A DNA stretch of 13,768 nt from Bacilli bacterium (GTDB lineage Bacteria > Bacillota_I > Bacilli_A > RFN20 > CAG-826). Where the stretch lies: contig JAILKX010000223.1 of assembly GCA_024693415.1 (NCBI GenBank), positions 1 through 13,768 on the forward strand, read 5' to 3'. The notes under the pieces were generated by a model. It was not told where the DNA came from. It searched no databases and saw only the letters and a program-made list of their open reading frames with translations. Positions 1 to 6,815 of the stretch are shown here, piece after piece. How positions within the stretch are numbered: the first letter of the stretch is position 1; each line of letters opens with the position of its first letter. A program made the translations under genes and the position numbers.

Positions 1-45
1 TTTTTCTAGACTTTGCACCCCGAAATATGTAACGATTAGGAAGCC

Positions 46-51
46 AAGGAG
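46..51 (+). promoter_or_regulatory. Shine-Dalgarno site of the oxidoreductase gene
   Basis: AAGGAG lies seven bases before the ATG at 59 and decides the start. The 45 bases further upstream hold a possible -35 (TTGCAC, 13-18) but no convincing -10, so the promoter may lie outside the window. Confidence 0.75.
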
Positions 52-58
52 CGCACTT

Positions 59-2884
59 ATGATTTACAAAGACGTAGTAAATGTTTTGCCACCCAATTTC
101 GAGGAAATCCAAAAGAGGCCGAAGAGGCCCATCATCCTGAAGCTGGGACAGAAGATCACCGATCGCAAATTCAGGAAGATCGACTACAACGATCCCGAAT
201 ACTATGGCCTCGCCGCCTTCGTCACCGACCAGGAAGCCGAAATCGCGATGACCATGAAGCTTCGCGCCGAATACCCGTTTGAGGAAATGGTCAAGAAGAC
301 CAAGAAGATGGGCTTAACCGAGAAGCAATTAGAGGAAATCCTCTACCACATGGGCTATACCGGCCTCATCGAGTGGCACTATAAGGATCTTCCCGACGGA
401 ACCCGCCAGAAGCTCTACGTCCTGCCCCGCTTCATCATGGGCAGCGCCGAATTCTCCAACATGCGCCGCGAGCAGATCGAGGAACACCCCGAAATCGCCC
501 GCTTCTTCGAGCGCATGACCTTCGATCCCCTCAACGGCTTGACCCCGATGATCCCGCCGGGAGGCGCTGGAATCGGCATGCACGTCATCCCGGTCGAAAA
601 GGCGATCGAGCATGAATCCAAAGCCATCGACATCGAGCACATCTCATACTGGCTCGACAAATACGAAGGCCACATCGCCGCATCCCCCTGCTCCTGCACC
701 ATGTGCGAAGAGCTCTTAGGCATCGGCGGCGCCCGCGACGCCGAAGACTGGTGCCTCGCCGTCGGCAGCATGGCCGATTATTGCGTCGACACCAAGAAAG
801 GCTACTACATCACCAAAGAGAGGGCCCTTGAGATCCTCAAGAGGGCTGAGCTGAACGGCTACGTCCACCAGATCACCAACAACGATGGCAAAGACAAGAT
901 CATCGCCATCTGCAACTGCGACCCGAAGGTCTGCCACGCCCTCCGCACCTCGCAGCTATTCAACACCCCGAACCTCTCCCGCTCCTCCTTCGTCGCACAC
1001 GTCGAAAAAGAGAAGTGCGTCGCCTGCGGCCGCTGCGTCGAATACTGCCCCGCCGGCGCCGTCCGTTTAGGCCAAAAACTCTGCAAAAAGGACAAAACCG
1101 AGGTGCAATACCCCCGTATGTTGGACCCCTTCTACAACGATTGGGGCCGCGACAAATGGACCGAGGATTACAACAACGCCAACCGCGTGAACTGCTATCC
1201 GACCGGCACCGCGCCCTGCAAGTCCGCCTGCCCCGCCCACATCGCCGTCCAAGGCTACCTCAAGCTCGCCGCCCAGGGGAGATATGAGGAAGCCCTCGCC
1301 CTCATCAAGAAGAACAACCCGTTCCCGGCCGTCTGCGGACGCGTCTGCAACAAGAGATGCGAAGACGCCTGCACCCGCGGCCGCATCGACAAGGCCATCG
1401 CGATCGACGCGGTCAAGAAGTTCCTCGCCGAAAGGGACCTCGACCCCAAGACCCGCTACATCCCCGAGAAGGAGATCCCCGCCGCCTCCGAAGACTTCGT
1501 GTTCCAGCAGAAGATCGCCATCATCGGCGCAGGCCCCGCCGGCTTAAGCGCGGCCTACTACCTCGCGATCAAAGGCTATAAGCCCACCGTCTTCGAGAAG
1601 AACCCGCTCCCCGGCGGCATGCTCCGCTATGGCATCCCCTCCTACAAGCTCGAGAAAGACGTCATCGACGCCGAGATCGAGGTCATGAAGGAGATCGGCG
1701 TCGAGATCAAATGCGGCGTCGAGGTCGGCAAAGACATCACCATCGCCCAGCTCAAAGAGCAGGGATACGTCGCCTTCTACATCGCGATCGGCTGCCAGGG
1801 CGGCCGTCGCCCGGGCGTCGCTAACGACACCGCCGAAGGCACCACCATCGCCGTCGACTTCCTGCGCGAAGCCACCGATAACCAAGAGCAGAAGATCAAA
1901 GGCGACGTCATCGTCGTCGGCGGCGGCAACGTCGCGATCGACTGCGCCCGCGTCGCCCAGAGGTTCGGCGCCAAATCCGTCTCGATGTATTGCCTTGAGA
2001 CCCGCGACACCATGCCCGCTTCCAAATTGGAGCAGCAGGAAGCCGAGGAAGAAGGCGTCAAGATCGAAACCGCTTGGGGACCCAAGGAAGTCAAAGTCGA
2101 CGAAAAAGGCCACGTCAAGGCCATCGTCTTCAAGAGGTGCACCCGCACCATCGACCCCGAGACCCGCAGGTTCTCGCCGCTATACAATGAGGAAGAGACC
2201 GTCGAGGTCCCAGCCGACAAGATCATCTTCGCGATCGGCCAGTCCATCGTCTGGGGCGACCTCCTCAAGGGAACCGAGGTCAAGACATTGCCCAATGGCG
2301 CCCCGCTCGCCGAGAAGTACACCTACCGCACCGACGACCCGATGATCGTCGTCGGCGGAGACGTCTACACCGGCCCGAAGTTCGTGATCGACGCGATCGC
2401 CGCCGGCAAGATGGCCGCCGATGCGCTCCACCGCATCGCCCACCCCGGCACCGACCGCAGCGAGGGCATGAACAAGATGGAATTCATCGCCCTCAACAAG
2501 GACGATATCTTCGTCGAGCAGTACGATAACTCCCCGCGCCAAGAAGAGGCCTGGGACACCTCCATCGACCACAAGAAGAGCTTCCGCGACGCCAGGAAGA
2601 CCCTGACCGAGGAACAGGTCAAGATCGAGACCGCCCGCTGCTTAAGCTGCGGCGCCTCCATCGTCGACCCCAACAAATGCATCGGCTGCGGCATCTGCAC
2701 CACCAAATGCGCATTCGACGCCATCCACCTCACCAGGGACATCCCAGAAGCGAGCGACCTCGTCCCGTGCGAAGACACGATGAAGAAGGTCCTCCCGTAT
2801 CTCATCAAGCGCAAGATGGCCATCAAGAAGCATAAGCGCCAGACCAAGAAGGCCGCCAAGAAGCAAGCCTCCGCCCAACAGTAA
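59..2884 (+). CDS. FAD/NAD(P)-dependent Fe-S oxidoreductase, GltD/NfnL-like (941 aa)
   Basis: Cytoplasmic flavin oxidoreductase predicted to pass electrons between NAD(P)H, FAD and several Fe-S clusters. Domains in order: a winged-helix-like segment (~60-125); a cysteine region with C211-x-C213-xx-C216 and C285-x-C287/C292; a ferredoxin cluster C320, C323, C326, C330-P; a glutamate-synthase-type Fe-S domain (C379, C387, C391, then C426, C430, C434, C438); an FAD Rossmann motif G490-A-G492-xx-G495; an NAD(P) Rossmann motif G621-G-G-N-V-A; the flavin-family segments IIFAIGQ (~722) and VVGGD (~764); a C-terminal ferredoxin motif (C861, C864, C874, C877, C880, C884); and a Lys-rich tail. The GltD-type YRR NADPH signature is replaced by YCLETR (644-649), so NADH use is possible. 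AAGGAG at 46-51, seven bases before ATG, fixes the start. It is much longer than GltD (~450-500 aa) because of the N-terminal and ferredoxin extensions. The electron partner is unknown; hypA follows directly. Confidence 0.87.
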   Translation: MIYKDVVNVLPPNFEEIQKRPKRPIILKLGQKITDRKFRKIDYNDPEYYGLAAFVTDQEAEIAMTMKLRAEYPFEEMVKKTKKMGLTEKQLEEILYHMGYTGLIEWHYKDLPDGTRQKLYVLPRFIMGSAEFSNMRREQIEEHPEIARFFERMTFDPLNGLTPMIPPGGAGIGMHVIPVEKAIEHESKAIDIEHISYWLDKYEGHIAASPCSCTMCEELLGIGGARDAEDWCLAVGSMADYCVDTKKGYYITKERALEILKRAELNGYVHQITNNDGKDKIIAICNCDPKVCHALRTSQLFNTPNLSRSSFVAHVEKEKCVACGRCVEYCPAGAVRLGQKLCKKDKTEVQYPRMLDPFYNDWGRDKWTEDYNNANRVNCYPTGTAPCKSACPAHIAVQGYLKLAAQGRYEEALALIKKNNPFPAVCGRVCNKRCEDACTRGRIDKAIAIDAVKKFLAERDLDPKTRYIPEKEIPAASEDFVFQQKIAIIGAGPAGLSAAYYLAIKGYKPTVFEKNPLPGGMLRYGIPSYKLEKDVIDAEIEVMKEIGVEIKCGVEVGKDITIAQLKEQGYVAFYIAIGCQGGRRPGVANDTAEGTTIAVDFLREATDNQEQKIKGDVIVVGGGNVAIDCARVAQRFGAKSVSMYCLETRDTMPASKLEQQEAEEEGVKIETAWGPKEVKVDEKGHVKAIVFKRCTRTIDPETRRFSPLYNEEETVEVPADKIIFAIGQSIVWGDLLKGTEVKTLPNGAPLAEKYTYRTDDPMIVVGGDVYTGPKFVIDAIAAGKMAADALHRIAHPGTDRSEGMNKMEFIALNKDDIFVEQYDNSPRQEEAWDTSIDHKKSFRDARKTLTEEQVKIETARCLSCGASIVDPNKCIGCGICTTKCAFDAIHLTRDIPEASDLVPCEDTMKKVLPYLIKRKMAIKKHKRQTKKAAKKQASAQQ

Positions 2885-3229
2885 ATGCACGAGCTCTCCA
2901 TCATCTCCAACATCATCGACACGCTGAACGAGTTCTTCAAAGACAACCCCGTCAAGAAGGTCTACTCAGTCACCTTAAGCGTGGGCACGGTATCCGGGGT
3001 CGTCCCCCACTACCTGACCGACGCCTGGGATTGGTTCACCAAGAAAGACGAAGTCTTCCAAGGCTCGAAGCTCAAGATCGAGCCGATCCACGCCTATACC
3101 TCCTGCCTCGACTGCGGCGAGGTATACGACACGATCCAGTACGCCAAGATCTGCCCCAAATGCCACAGTGACCACACGGTCCTGAAGCAAGGCAATGAGC
3201 TCCTCATCAAAGAGATTGAAGCGGAATAG
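2885..3229 (+). CDS. hypA: HypA-type nickel metallochaperone (hydrogenase/urease maturation factor)
   Basis: A 114-residue protein of typical HypA length. It starts MHELSI, and His2 is the nickel-binding residue known for the family. The zinc site is the paired C74-xx-C77 and C90-xx-C93. Characterised HypA proteins deliver nickel to [NiFe]-hydrogenase precursors, and in some bacteria to urease, together with HypB. The ATG follows the TAA of the oxidoreductase gene without a single spacer base, and no clear Shine-Dalgarno site is visible in the preceding codons, so translation is probably coupled to the upstream gene. No hydrogenase, urease, hypB or other hyp gene is in the window. Either the client is encoded elsewhere or this HypA serves another metalloenzyme, possibly related to the upstream oxidoreductase (inference). 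Family assignment is firm; the client is not known. Confidence 0.9.
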   Translation: MHELSIISNIIDTLNEFFKDNPVKKVYSVTLSVGTVSGVVPHYLTDAWDWFTKKDEVFQGSKLKIEPIHAYTSCLDCGEVYDTIQYAKICPKCHSDHTVLKQGNELLIKEIEAE

Positions 3230-3255
3230 TCTTTCCATCATCCTCACCCTATACC

Positions 3256-3290
3256 AAGCGACCATTACTTCCCGATGGTCGCTTTTCCTT
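3256..3290 (+). terminator. Intrinsic terminator of the oxidoreductase-hypA unit
   Basis: A perfect 10-bp stem, AAGCGACCAT (3256-3265) with ATGGTCGCTT (3275-3284), around a 9-base loop, followed by a T-rich tail. It starts 27 bases after the hypA stop codon. Confidence 0.85.
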
Positions 3291-3294
3291 ATCC

Positions 3295-3480
3295 CCGGGC
3301 GGCGCCGGAGCTAAGCTCCCCTTAGCTCAGGGTGCCCCTCCCGGTCAAGACCAAAATCGCCGTTATTGCGGCCAAACTATGTCCGCCAAAAAATCCGAAT
3401 CCGTTGGGGACGTATATGCGAATTCGGCGAAATTTGCACGAGGTTAAGCGCGCCCACCCATGAATGGCGGGACCCGTTGG
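3295..3480 (+). repeat. Copy 1 of a ~186-bp hairpin-headed repeat (inverted partner at 13193-13379)
   Basis: Copy 1 aligns to the reverse complement of 13193-13379 over its whole length, with one single-base indel. My hand count gives about 46 of 48 bases identical in the 5' hairpin part and about 92 of 136 in the tail. The head folds as CCGGG (3295-3299), GGCGCC (3301-3306) and GAGCTAAG (3308-3315), pairing with CTTAGCTC (3321-3328), GGTGCC (3331-3336) and CCCGG (3340-3344), with a CTCCC loop. It lies between two convergent terminators and has no credible gene. It fills most of the 308-base gap between hypA and the lipoprotein gene. I do not recognise the family; it resembles a dispersed intergenic repeat, miniature mobile element or structured RNA. 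Confidence 0.8.
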
Positions 3481-3488
3481 TGCGCAGC

Positions 3489-3517
3489 AAAAAAGCCCGA
3501 GGGGTTAGGTCGGGCTT
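3489..3517 (-). terminator. Intrinsic terminator of the lipoprotein gene
   Basis: On the minus strand, AAGCCCGA (3517-3510) pairs with TCGGGCTT (3500-3493) over a 9-base loop and is followed by a run of T (A run 3489-3494 on the plus strand). It lies 20 bases past the TGA stop of the lipoprotein gene. Confidence 0.9.
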
Positions 3518-3537
3518 AGGATGGTGATGATTGTCTA

Positions 3538-5253
3538 TCAGCTGATGGTGGCGGTGGAGCTAGCGAAGACGTAGGCGGAGCCACTGTAGGTGTAGGCGTT
3601 CGAGTAGGAGAAGCTCGTGGAGCCGAAGGTGACGGTGTGGGAGCCGCTAGAGAGGCCGGAGCTCGTAGTGGTCTTGGTCAAGGACGAGGAGATGGTTGGG
3701 CAATAGCCGATGATGACGACGGCTCCGCCTTTGATGGAGACGTTGCCATCCGCATCGATCGCGCCGGACATGTCGCTTGCGGGGCCGCGGGTGATGACGG
3801 TGCCGCCGGAGATGGTGATGGAGCCGTTTGAGTCGATGCCGTCGACGTCGCCGGAAGCGGACATATTGACGTCGACGCGGCCGCCGGAGATATTGAGCTG
3901 GCTCGAGGCATTGAGGCCGTCATCAGAGGCGTAGACGGTGGTTTCGCCGCCTTTGATGTTCAGGGTGTTGGCTTCCACGCCTTCATGGCTTTCGGCGACG
4001 TTGATGGTGCCGCCGGAGATCGTGAGGGTGCCGTCGGCATGGAGGGCGTCGTCGGAGGCCTTGAGGTTCAGGGTTCCGCCGGTGACGTTGATTTGGGCCG
4101 ATGGAGTGGCGCCAGAATCGAGGGTATCGTCCCCGTTGGTGTGGATGCAATCATCGTAGGTGTAGCAGAAGATGTCGCCGGCGGCGATGTTGATGGCTTC
4201 CGGGGCCTTGATGGCCTTCGCGGATTCATCCGCCTTCTCGGCTGAGGATCCGCCGGTCATTCCGCCGCCGTCGAATCCGCCGCCGCCTTGGTTGCCGCCG
4301 TCTTGGTTTCCGCCGCCTTGGTTGCCGCCGGGGCCGGCGTATGCCGATTTGCGGGAGCTAGAGGTGACTGCGCTATAGGAATAGGACGAATAGATGTTGG
4401 TGTAGATGTCGACGGTCGGGGCGCAGGTGTTGCCATCGTCGTCGGTGGAGGTGCCGAATTCGACCGCATAGGCGGCGTCGATGCCATCGCCATAGGAATT
4501 GATCGTGATGGCGCCGCCATTGATGTAGACGTAGCCGTGCTGGGCATTGGTGCCGACCTCGCTATTGGAGGTGCGGATGCCGTTATTGCCCGCGACGATG
4601 CCCAATGTCGGATTCTCTTCGACCGTGACTTTATCGTTGCCCTTGATGCCGTTATTGACGGCCTTGACGAGCATGGTGACGTTCTTGACGGTCACGTTGT
4701 CCTTGCCGTGGATGCCGCTATTGGCGAGCGAGACGATGGAAAGGGTGCCGGTGCCTTTGATCTTGAGGTCGCCGTCGGCGACGTAGATCGCGGCGGTGCC
4801 GACGGATTCGTCGGTGGTCTCGGAATAATCCGTGGTGCGGTTATCGTAGATGTAGTTGGTGGTGCCGCTTTTGACCTTGAGGTCGAAGTCGGCGCAGGTC
4901 TCGACGAAGATCGGGGAAACGCTCGAATTCGAGATCGAGACGCCGTCGAGGTCCAATTCGACTTCTGCGTCTGCCGCGTTGACATAGATCTGGCCGGAGA
5001 GCTTGCCGGAAGCGGTATAGGTACCGGCGGCGGTGATGCTGTAGACGCCGGAAGAGGCGGAGATGGCGTTGCCGCTTTCATCGACGAGCGAGAACTCGGA
5101 GGTGACGCTGTCTTCGCTGACCGAGACGGCGGAGGTCTGGCCGGACGCCGAATTGGCGGCGGTCGAGCCGGAAGTATAGGCCGTTCCCGAGCCTGAGCCG
5201 CAGGCGACGAGCAGGGCCGATGATGCTAATGCGAGTAAGAGTTTGCTTTTCAT
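3538..5253 (-). CDS. Carbohydrate-binding-domain lipoprotein (Cthe_2159/DUF4353 family)
   Basis: A predicted surface lipoprotein of 571 residues. The signal peptide has Lys2 and Lys4, a hydrophobic core (5-17) and a lipobox LVAC with Cys18 as the lipidation site. The body is built of short Ser/Thr/Gly/Asp-rich beta repeats (for example ISGGTINV, LNIKGGETTV, ISGGRVDV) typical of the right-handed parallel beta-helix of DUF4353. The founding member, Cthe_2159 of Clostridium thermocellum, is a calcium-containing polygalacturonate-binding protein. A Gly/Asn/Gln-rich linker (~306-332) splits the body in two. I chose the ATG at 5253 over one nine codons upstream because GGAGGGG lies seven bases before it and the signal peptide then starts correctly. 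The binding target is unknown; adhesion to plant polysaccharide or matrix is an inference. Duplicated motifs and palindromes lie upstream (5286-5417). Confidence 0.85.
   Translation of the reverse strand: MKSKLLLALASSALLVACGSGSGTAYTSGSTAANSASGQTSAVSVSEDSVTSEFSLVDESGNAISASSGVYSITAAGTYTASGKLSGQIYVNAADAEVELDLDGVSISNSSVSPIFVETCADFDLKVKSGTTNYIYDNRTTDYSETTDESVGTAAIYVADGDLKIKGTGTLSIVSLANSGIHGKDNVTVKNVTMLVKAVNNGIKGNDKVTVEENPTLGIVAGNNGIRTSNSEVGTNAQHGYVYINGGAITINSYGDGIDAAYAVEFGTSTDDDGNTCAPTVDIYTNIYSSYSYSAVTSSSRKSAYAGPGGNQGGGNQDGGNQGGGGFDGGGMTGGSSAEKADESAKAIKAPEAINIAAGDIFCYTYDDCIHTNGDDTLDSGATPSAQINVTGGTLNLKASDDALHADGTLTISGGTINVAESHEGVEANTLNIKGGETTVYASDDGLNASSQLNISGGRVDVNMSASGDVDGIDSNGSITISGGTVITRGPASDMSGAIDADGNVSIKGGAVVIIGYCPTISSSLTKTTTSSGLSSGSHTVTFGSTSFSYSNAYTYSGSAYVFASSTATIS
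4282..4326 (-). repeat. Three tandem 15-bp units in the Gly-rich linker of the lipoprotein
   Basis: Plus-strand units at 4282-4296, 4297-4311 and 4312-4326. The first and third are identical (GCCGCCTTGGTTGCC) and the middle one differs at two bases. Each encodes five residues of the GNQGG/GNQDG type, so gain or loss of units keeps the reading frame. Confidence 0.85.
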
Positions 5254-5285
5254 GATGGATCCCCTCCAGGATAAGCCCATTCTAG

Positions 5286-5360
5286 GAGGGGCAAATAGGG
5301 GTGTCCATCTTTTTTAACTTAACTTCAAGTAGAGGGGCAAAAGTGACAGAAAATGTCCAT
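5286..5360 (-). promoter_or_regulatory. Duplicated bipartite motif upstream of the lipoprotein gene
   Basis: GAGGGGCAAA occurs at 5286-5295 and 5332-5341 (plus-strand reading), each followed by TGTCCAT (5302-5308 and 5354-5360). The two modules are about 50 bp apart and lie 33-107 bases upstream of the lipoprotein start. They could be operator sites; no clear -35/-10 pair was identified. The regulator is unknown. Confidence 0.45.
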
Positions 5361-5370
5361 GGAAATCTCG

Positions 5371-5417
5371 CGCTTAAGCGGGCGCGATTCATAGGAATTC
5401 CTATGCATGGGTCGCGC
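5371..5417. other. Perfect palindromes in the lipoprotein upstream region
   Basis: CGCTTAAGCG (5371-5380) is a 10-bp perfect palindrome. CATAGGAATTCCTATG (5390-5405) is a 16-bp perfect palindrome, flanked by the paired arms GCGCGA (5382-5387) and TCGCGC (5412-5417). With no loop and no U-run the 16-mer looks more like a protein-binding site or cruciform than a terminator. It lies between the terminator of the upstream cyclase gene and the lipoprotein leader. Confidence 0.55.
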
Positions 5418-5424
5418 GGATTTC

Positions 5425-5450
5425 AAAAAAACCAGCGGCTATGCTGGCTT
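5425..5450 (-). terminator. Intrinsic terminator of the PAS-GGDEF gene
   Basis: On the minus strand, AGCCAGC (5449-5443) pairs with GCTGGTT (5436-5430), including one G-U pair, over a 6-base loop, followed by a run of T (plus-strand A run 5425-5431). It begins about ten bases after the TGA stop. Confidence 0.85.
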
Positions 5451-5459
5451 GATTGACGT

Positions 5460-6695
5460 TCAGTTCTTGGCGGCTTTCTTGCGCTTGGCGCGCTTGTGGG
5501 CCTTCTTGGCGCGGTACATCGCCTTGTCGCTTAAGGAGACGGCACTTTCGACGGAGACCTCGGGGTCGGTCATCGTGTAGCTGCCGACGGAGATGCCCAA
5601 GGCGAAGCGTTCGTTTTTGAAGCTCAGGGCTTCCTGATAGATCCTCTCGACGAGCTCCTTGGCCAATTTCTTGTCGGCGCTCGGGATGACTGCGAGGAAT
5701 TCGTCTCCGCCCATCCTGAATAGGTGCGATCCTTCGGGCAGGGCTTTTTGCAGCGCTTCCTTGGCGTAATTGATGTACTGGTCGCCGGCGGAGTGGCCAT
5801 AGCGGTCGTTGATGCCCTTGAGGTCGTCGCAGTCGGCCGAGATGATGGTGGTCGGAAGCGGCAGGGTCACGGTGCGGGTAAGCTCATCGAAATAGACGCG
5901 GTTATAGACGCCGGCCAATTGGTCGGTGATGGATTTCTCGCGGAGCTCCTGGCGCATCGTCTCTTCCTTGGTGACGTTATTGACGATCGCGATGATGCCC
6001 TTGACGTGGCCGTCGGCGTCCTTGAGCGGCTCCTTGATGATTTGGAGGTAGTCGGTGCCGGTCTCATCGCATTCCTTGATGAGGTAATTCATGCCTTGGC
6101 CGGTTTCGACGACCTTCATGTCGGCGCGGTAGGCGATCTCGGCGTTGGCCTTATCCTTGCGGATGTCGAAATCGGTCTTGCCGCGATAGGAGGAACCCTT
6201 GGTCATGATGTGGTGCCAATTCTGGGAGCAGAAGGCATATCTTCCCTGATTGTCCTTGAGGTATATGAGCGACGGGAGGGCGGTCAGCATGGAGGAAAAG
6301 TCATCAAAACTCCGCGAATTGCAAAGTTTTATCGCGTTTTCGATCCTCGTCAGGATGGTTTTCTCACTATCGGCGGTCGAGACGAGGCCCGCGACCGGAT
6401 CGCGGAGGTATTCGTCGTCGCCCACCATGTGCTCGGGGTCGGTCCAGATCAAAACCGGGAGGCCGAACATGTAGGTGTTCTTCTTGGCGATGCATTCGAT
6501 GACGTCTCGAACGCAGGAGGCGCTGGAGGGGTTATCCAAAATCAAAAGCTCGAGGTCATCGAACGACTTTTCGAGCAATTCCATAGTTTCGTCTTGATTG
6601 TGGGCCTCCAAGACCTCGAAACGGCCTTTGAGGATCCCCCTAATATGTTCAAGCCTTGGCGATGTCAGGCACGCGCACACCCCTACGTACTTCAT
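5460..6695 (-). CDS. Soluble diguanylate cyclase: pseudo-receiver, PAS and GGDEF domains
   Basis: Cytoplasmic enzyme of 411 residues expected to make c-di-GMP from two GTP. Residues ~1-120 have a receiver-like alternation (LELLILDN, PVLIWTDP), but the N-terminal acidic pair of true receivers is missing, so phosphorylation is doubtful. A PAS sensor follows (~135-245, with SLIYLKDNQGRYAFCSQ), then the GGDEF domain (~255-405) with an SITDQLAGVYNR start and an intact GGDEF motif at 329-333. The nine residues before the motif hold no RxxD inhibitory site. The C-terminus is a Lys/Arg/Ala-rich tail. I start at the ATG at 6695. A TTG codon at 6713 would lengthen the frame by six residues, but it lies at a TATAAT box (6710-6705) that predicts transcription starting only about three bases before this ATG. 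No Shine-Dalgarno site is present. The sensed ligand is unknown. Confidence 0.88.
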   Translation of the reverse strand: MKYVGVCACLTSPRLEHIRGILKGRFEVLEAHNQDETMELLEKSFDDLELLILDNPSSASCVRDVIECIAKKNTYMFGLPVLIWTDPEHMVGDDEYLRDPVAGLVSTADSEKTILTRIENAIKLCNSRSFDDFSSMLTALPSLIYLKDNQGRYAFCSQNWHHIMTKGSSYRGKTDFDIRKDKANAEIAYRADMKVVETGQGMNYLIKECDETGTDYLQIIKEPLKDADGHVKGIIAIVNNVTKEETMRQELREKSITDQLAGVYNRVYFDELTRTVTLPLPTTIISADCDDLKGINDRYGHSAGDQYINYAKEALQKALPEGSHLFRMGGDEFLAVIPSADKKLAKELVERIYQEALSFKNERFALGISVGSYTMTDPEVSVESAVSLSDKAMYRAKKAHKRAKRKKAAKN

Positions 6696-6704
6696 ATTGA
6701 ACTT

Positions 6705-6710
6705 ATTATA
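6705..6710 (-). promoter_or_regulatory. -10 box of the PAS-GGDEF gene
   Basis: A perfect minus-strand TATAAT whose expected +1 is near 6698, three bases before the ATG at 6695. No good -35 hexamer was seen at 16-18 bp. The transcript would be almost leaderless. Confidence 0.5.
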
Positions 6711-6782
6711 CAAGGAATATCTTCAATAAGCATTCACTATAAAGCGAATAAGCTTAATGCAGCGCAAACTCGCTTTTCGTTC

Positions 6783-6809
6783 AAAAAACCGCCGGCGTTT
6801 GGCCGACGG
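6783..6809 (-). terminator. Intrinsic terminator of the membrane GGDEF gene
   Basis: On the minus strand, CCGTCGGC (6809-6802) pairs with GCCGGCGG (6796-6789), one G-U pair, over a 5-base loop, followed by six T. It starts six bases after the TGA stop and separates the two cyclase genes into different transcripts. Confidence 0.92.
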
Positions 6810-6815
6810 AAGAAA

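Noticed and set aside
3308..3328. Repeat hairpin as an ordinary intrinsic terminator
   Set aside because: No T-run follows the hairpin in either copy, and copy 1 already lies behind a proper terminator. It may still slow transcription after gntR.
3378..3446. 22-codon frame inside repeat copy 1 starting at ATG
   Set aside because: No ribosome site, and the matching start codon is absent in copy 2, so it is not treated as a gene.
4255..4335. CRISPR-like or mobile repeat array
   Set aside because: The repeats are short in-frame units of a Gly-rich linker without unique spacers; no cas genes are present.
4288..5196. Open plus-strand frame of 302 codons opposite the lipoprotein gene
   Set aside because: Composition is almost only Gly, Asp, Val, Ala and Ile, mirroring the repeat structure of the lipoprotein, with no ribosome site or recognisable domain.
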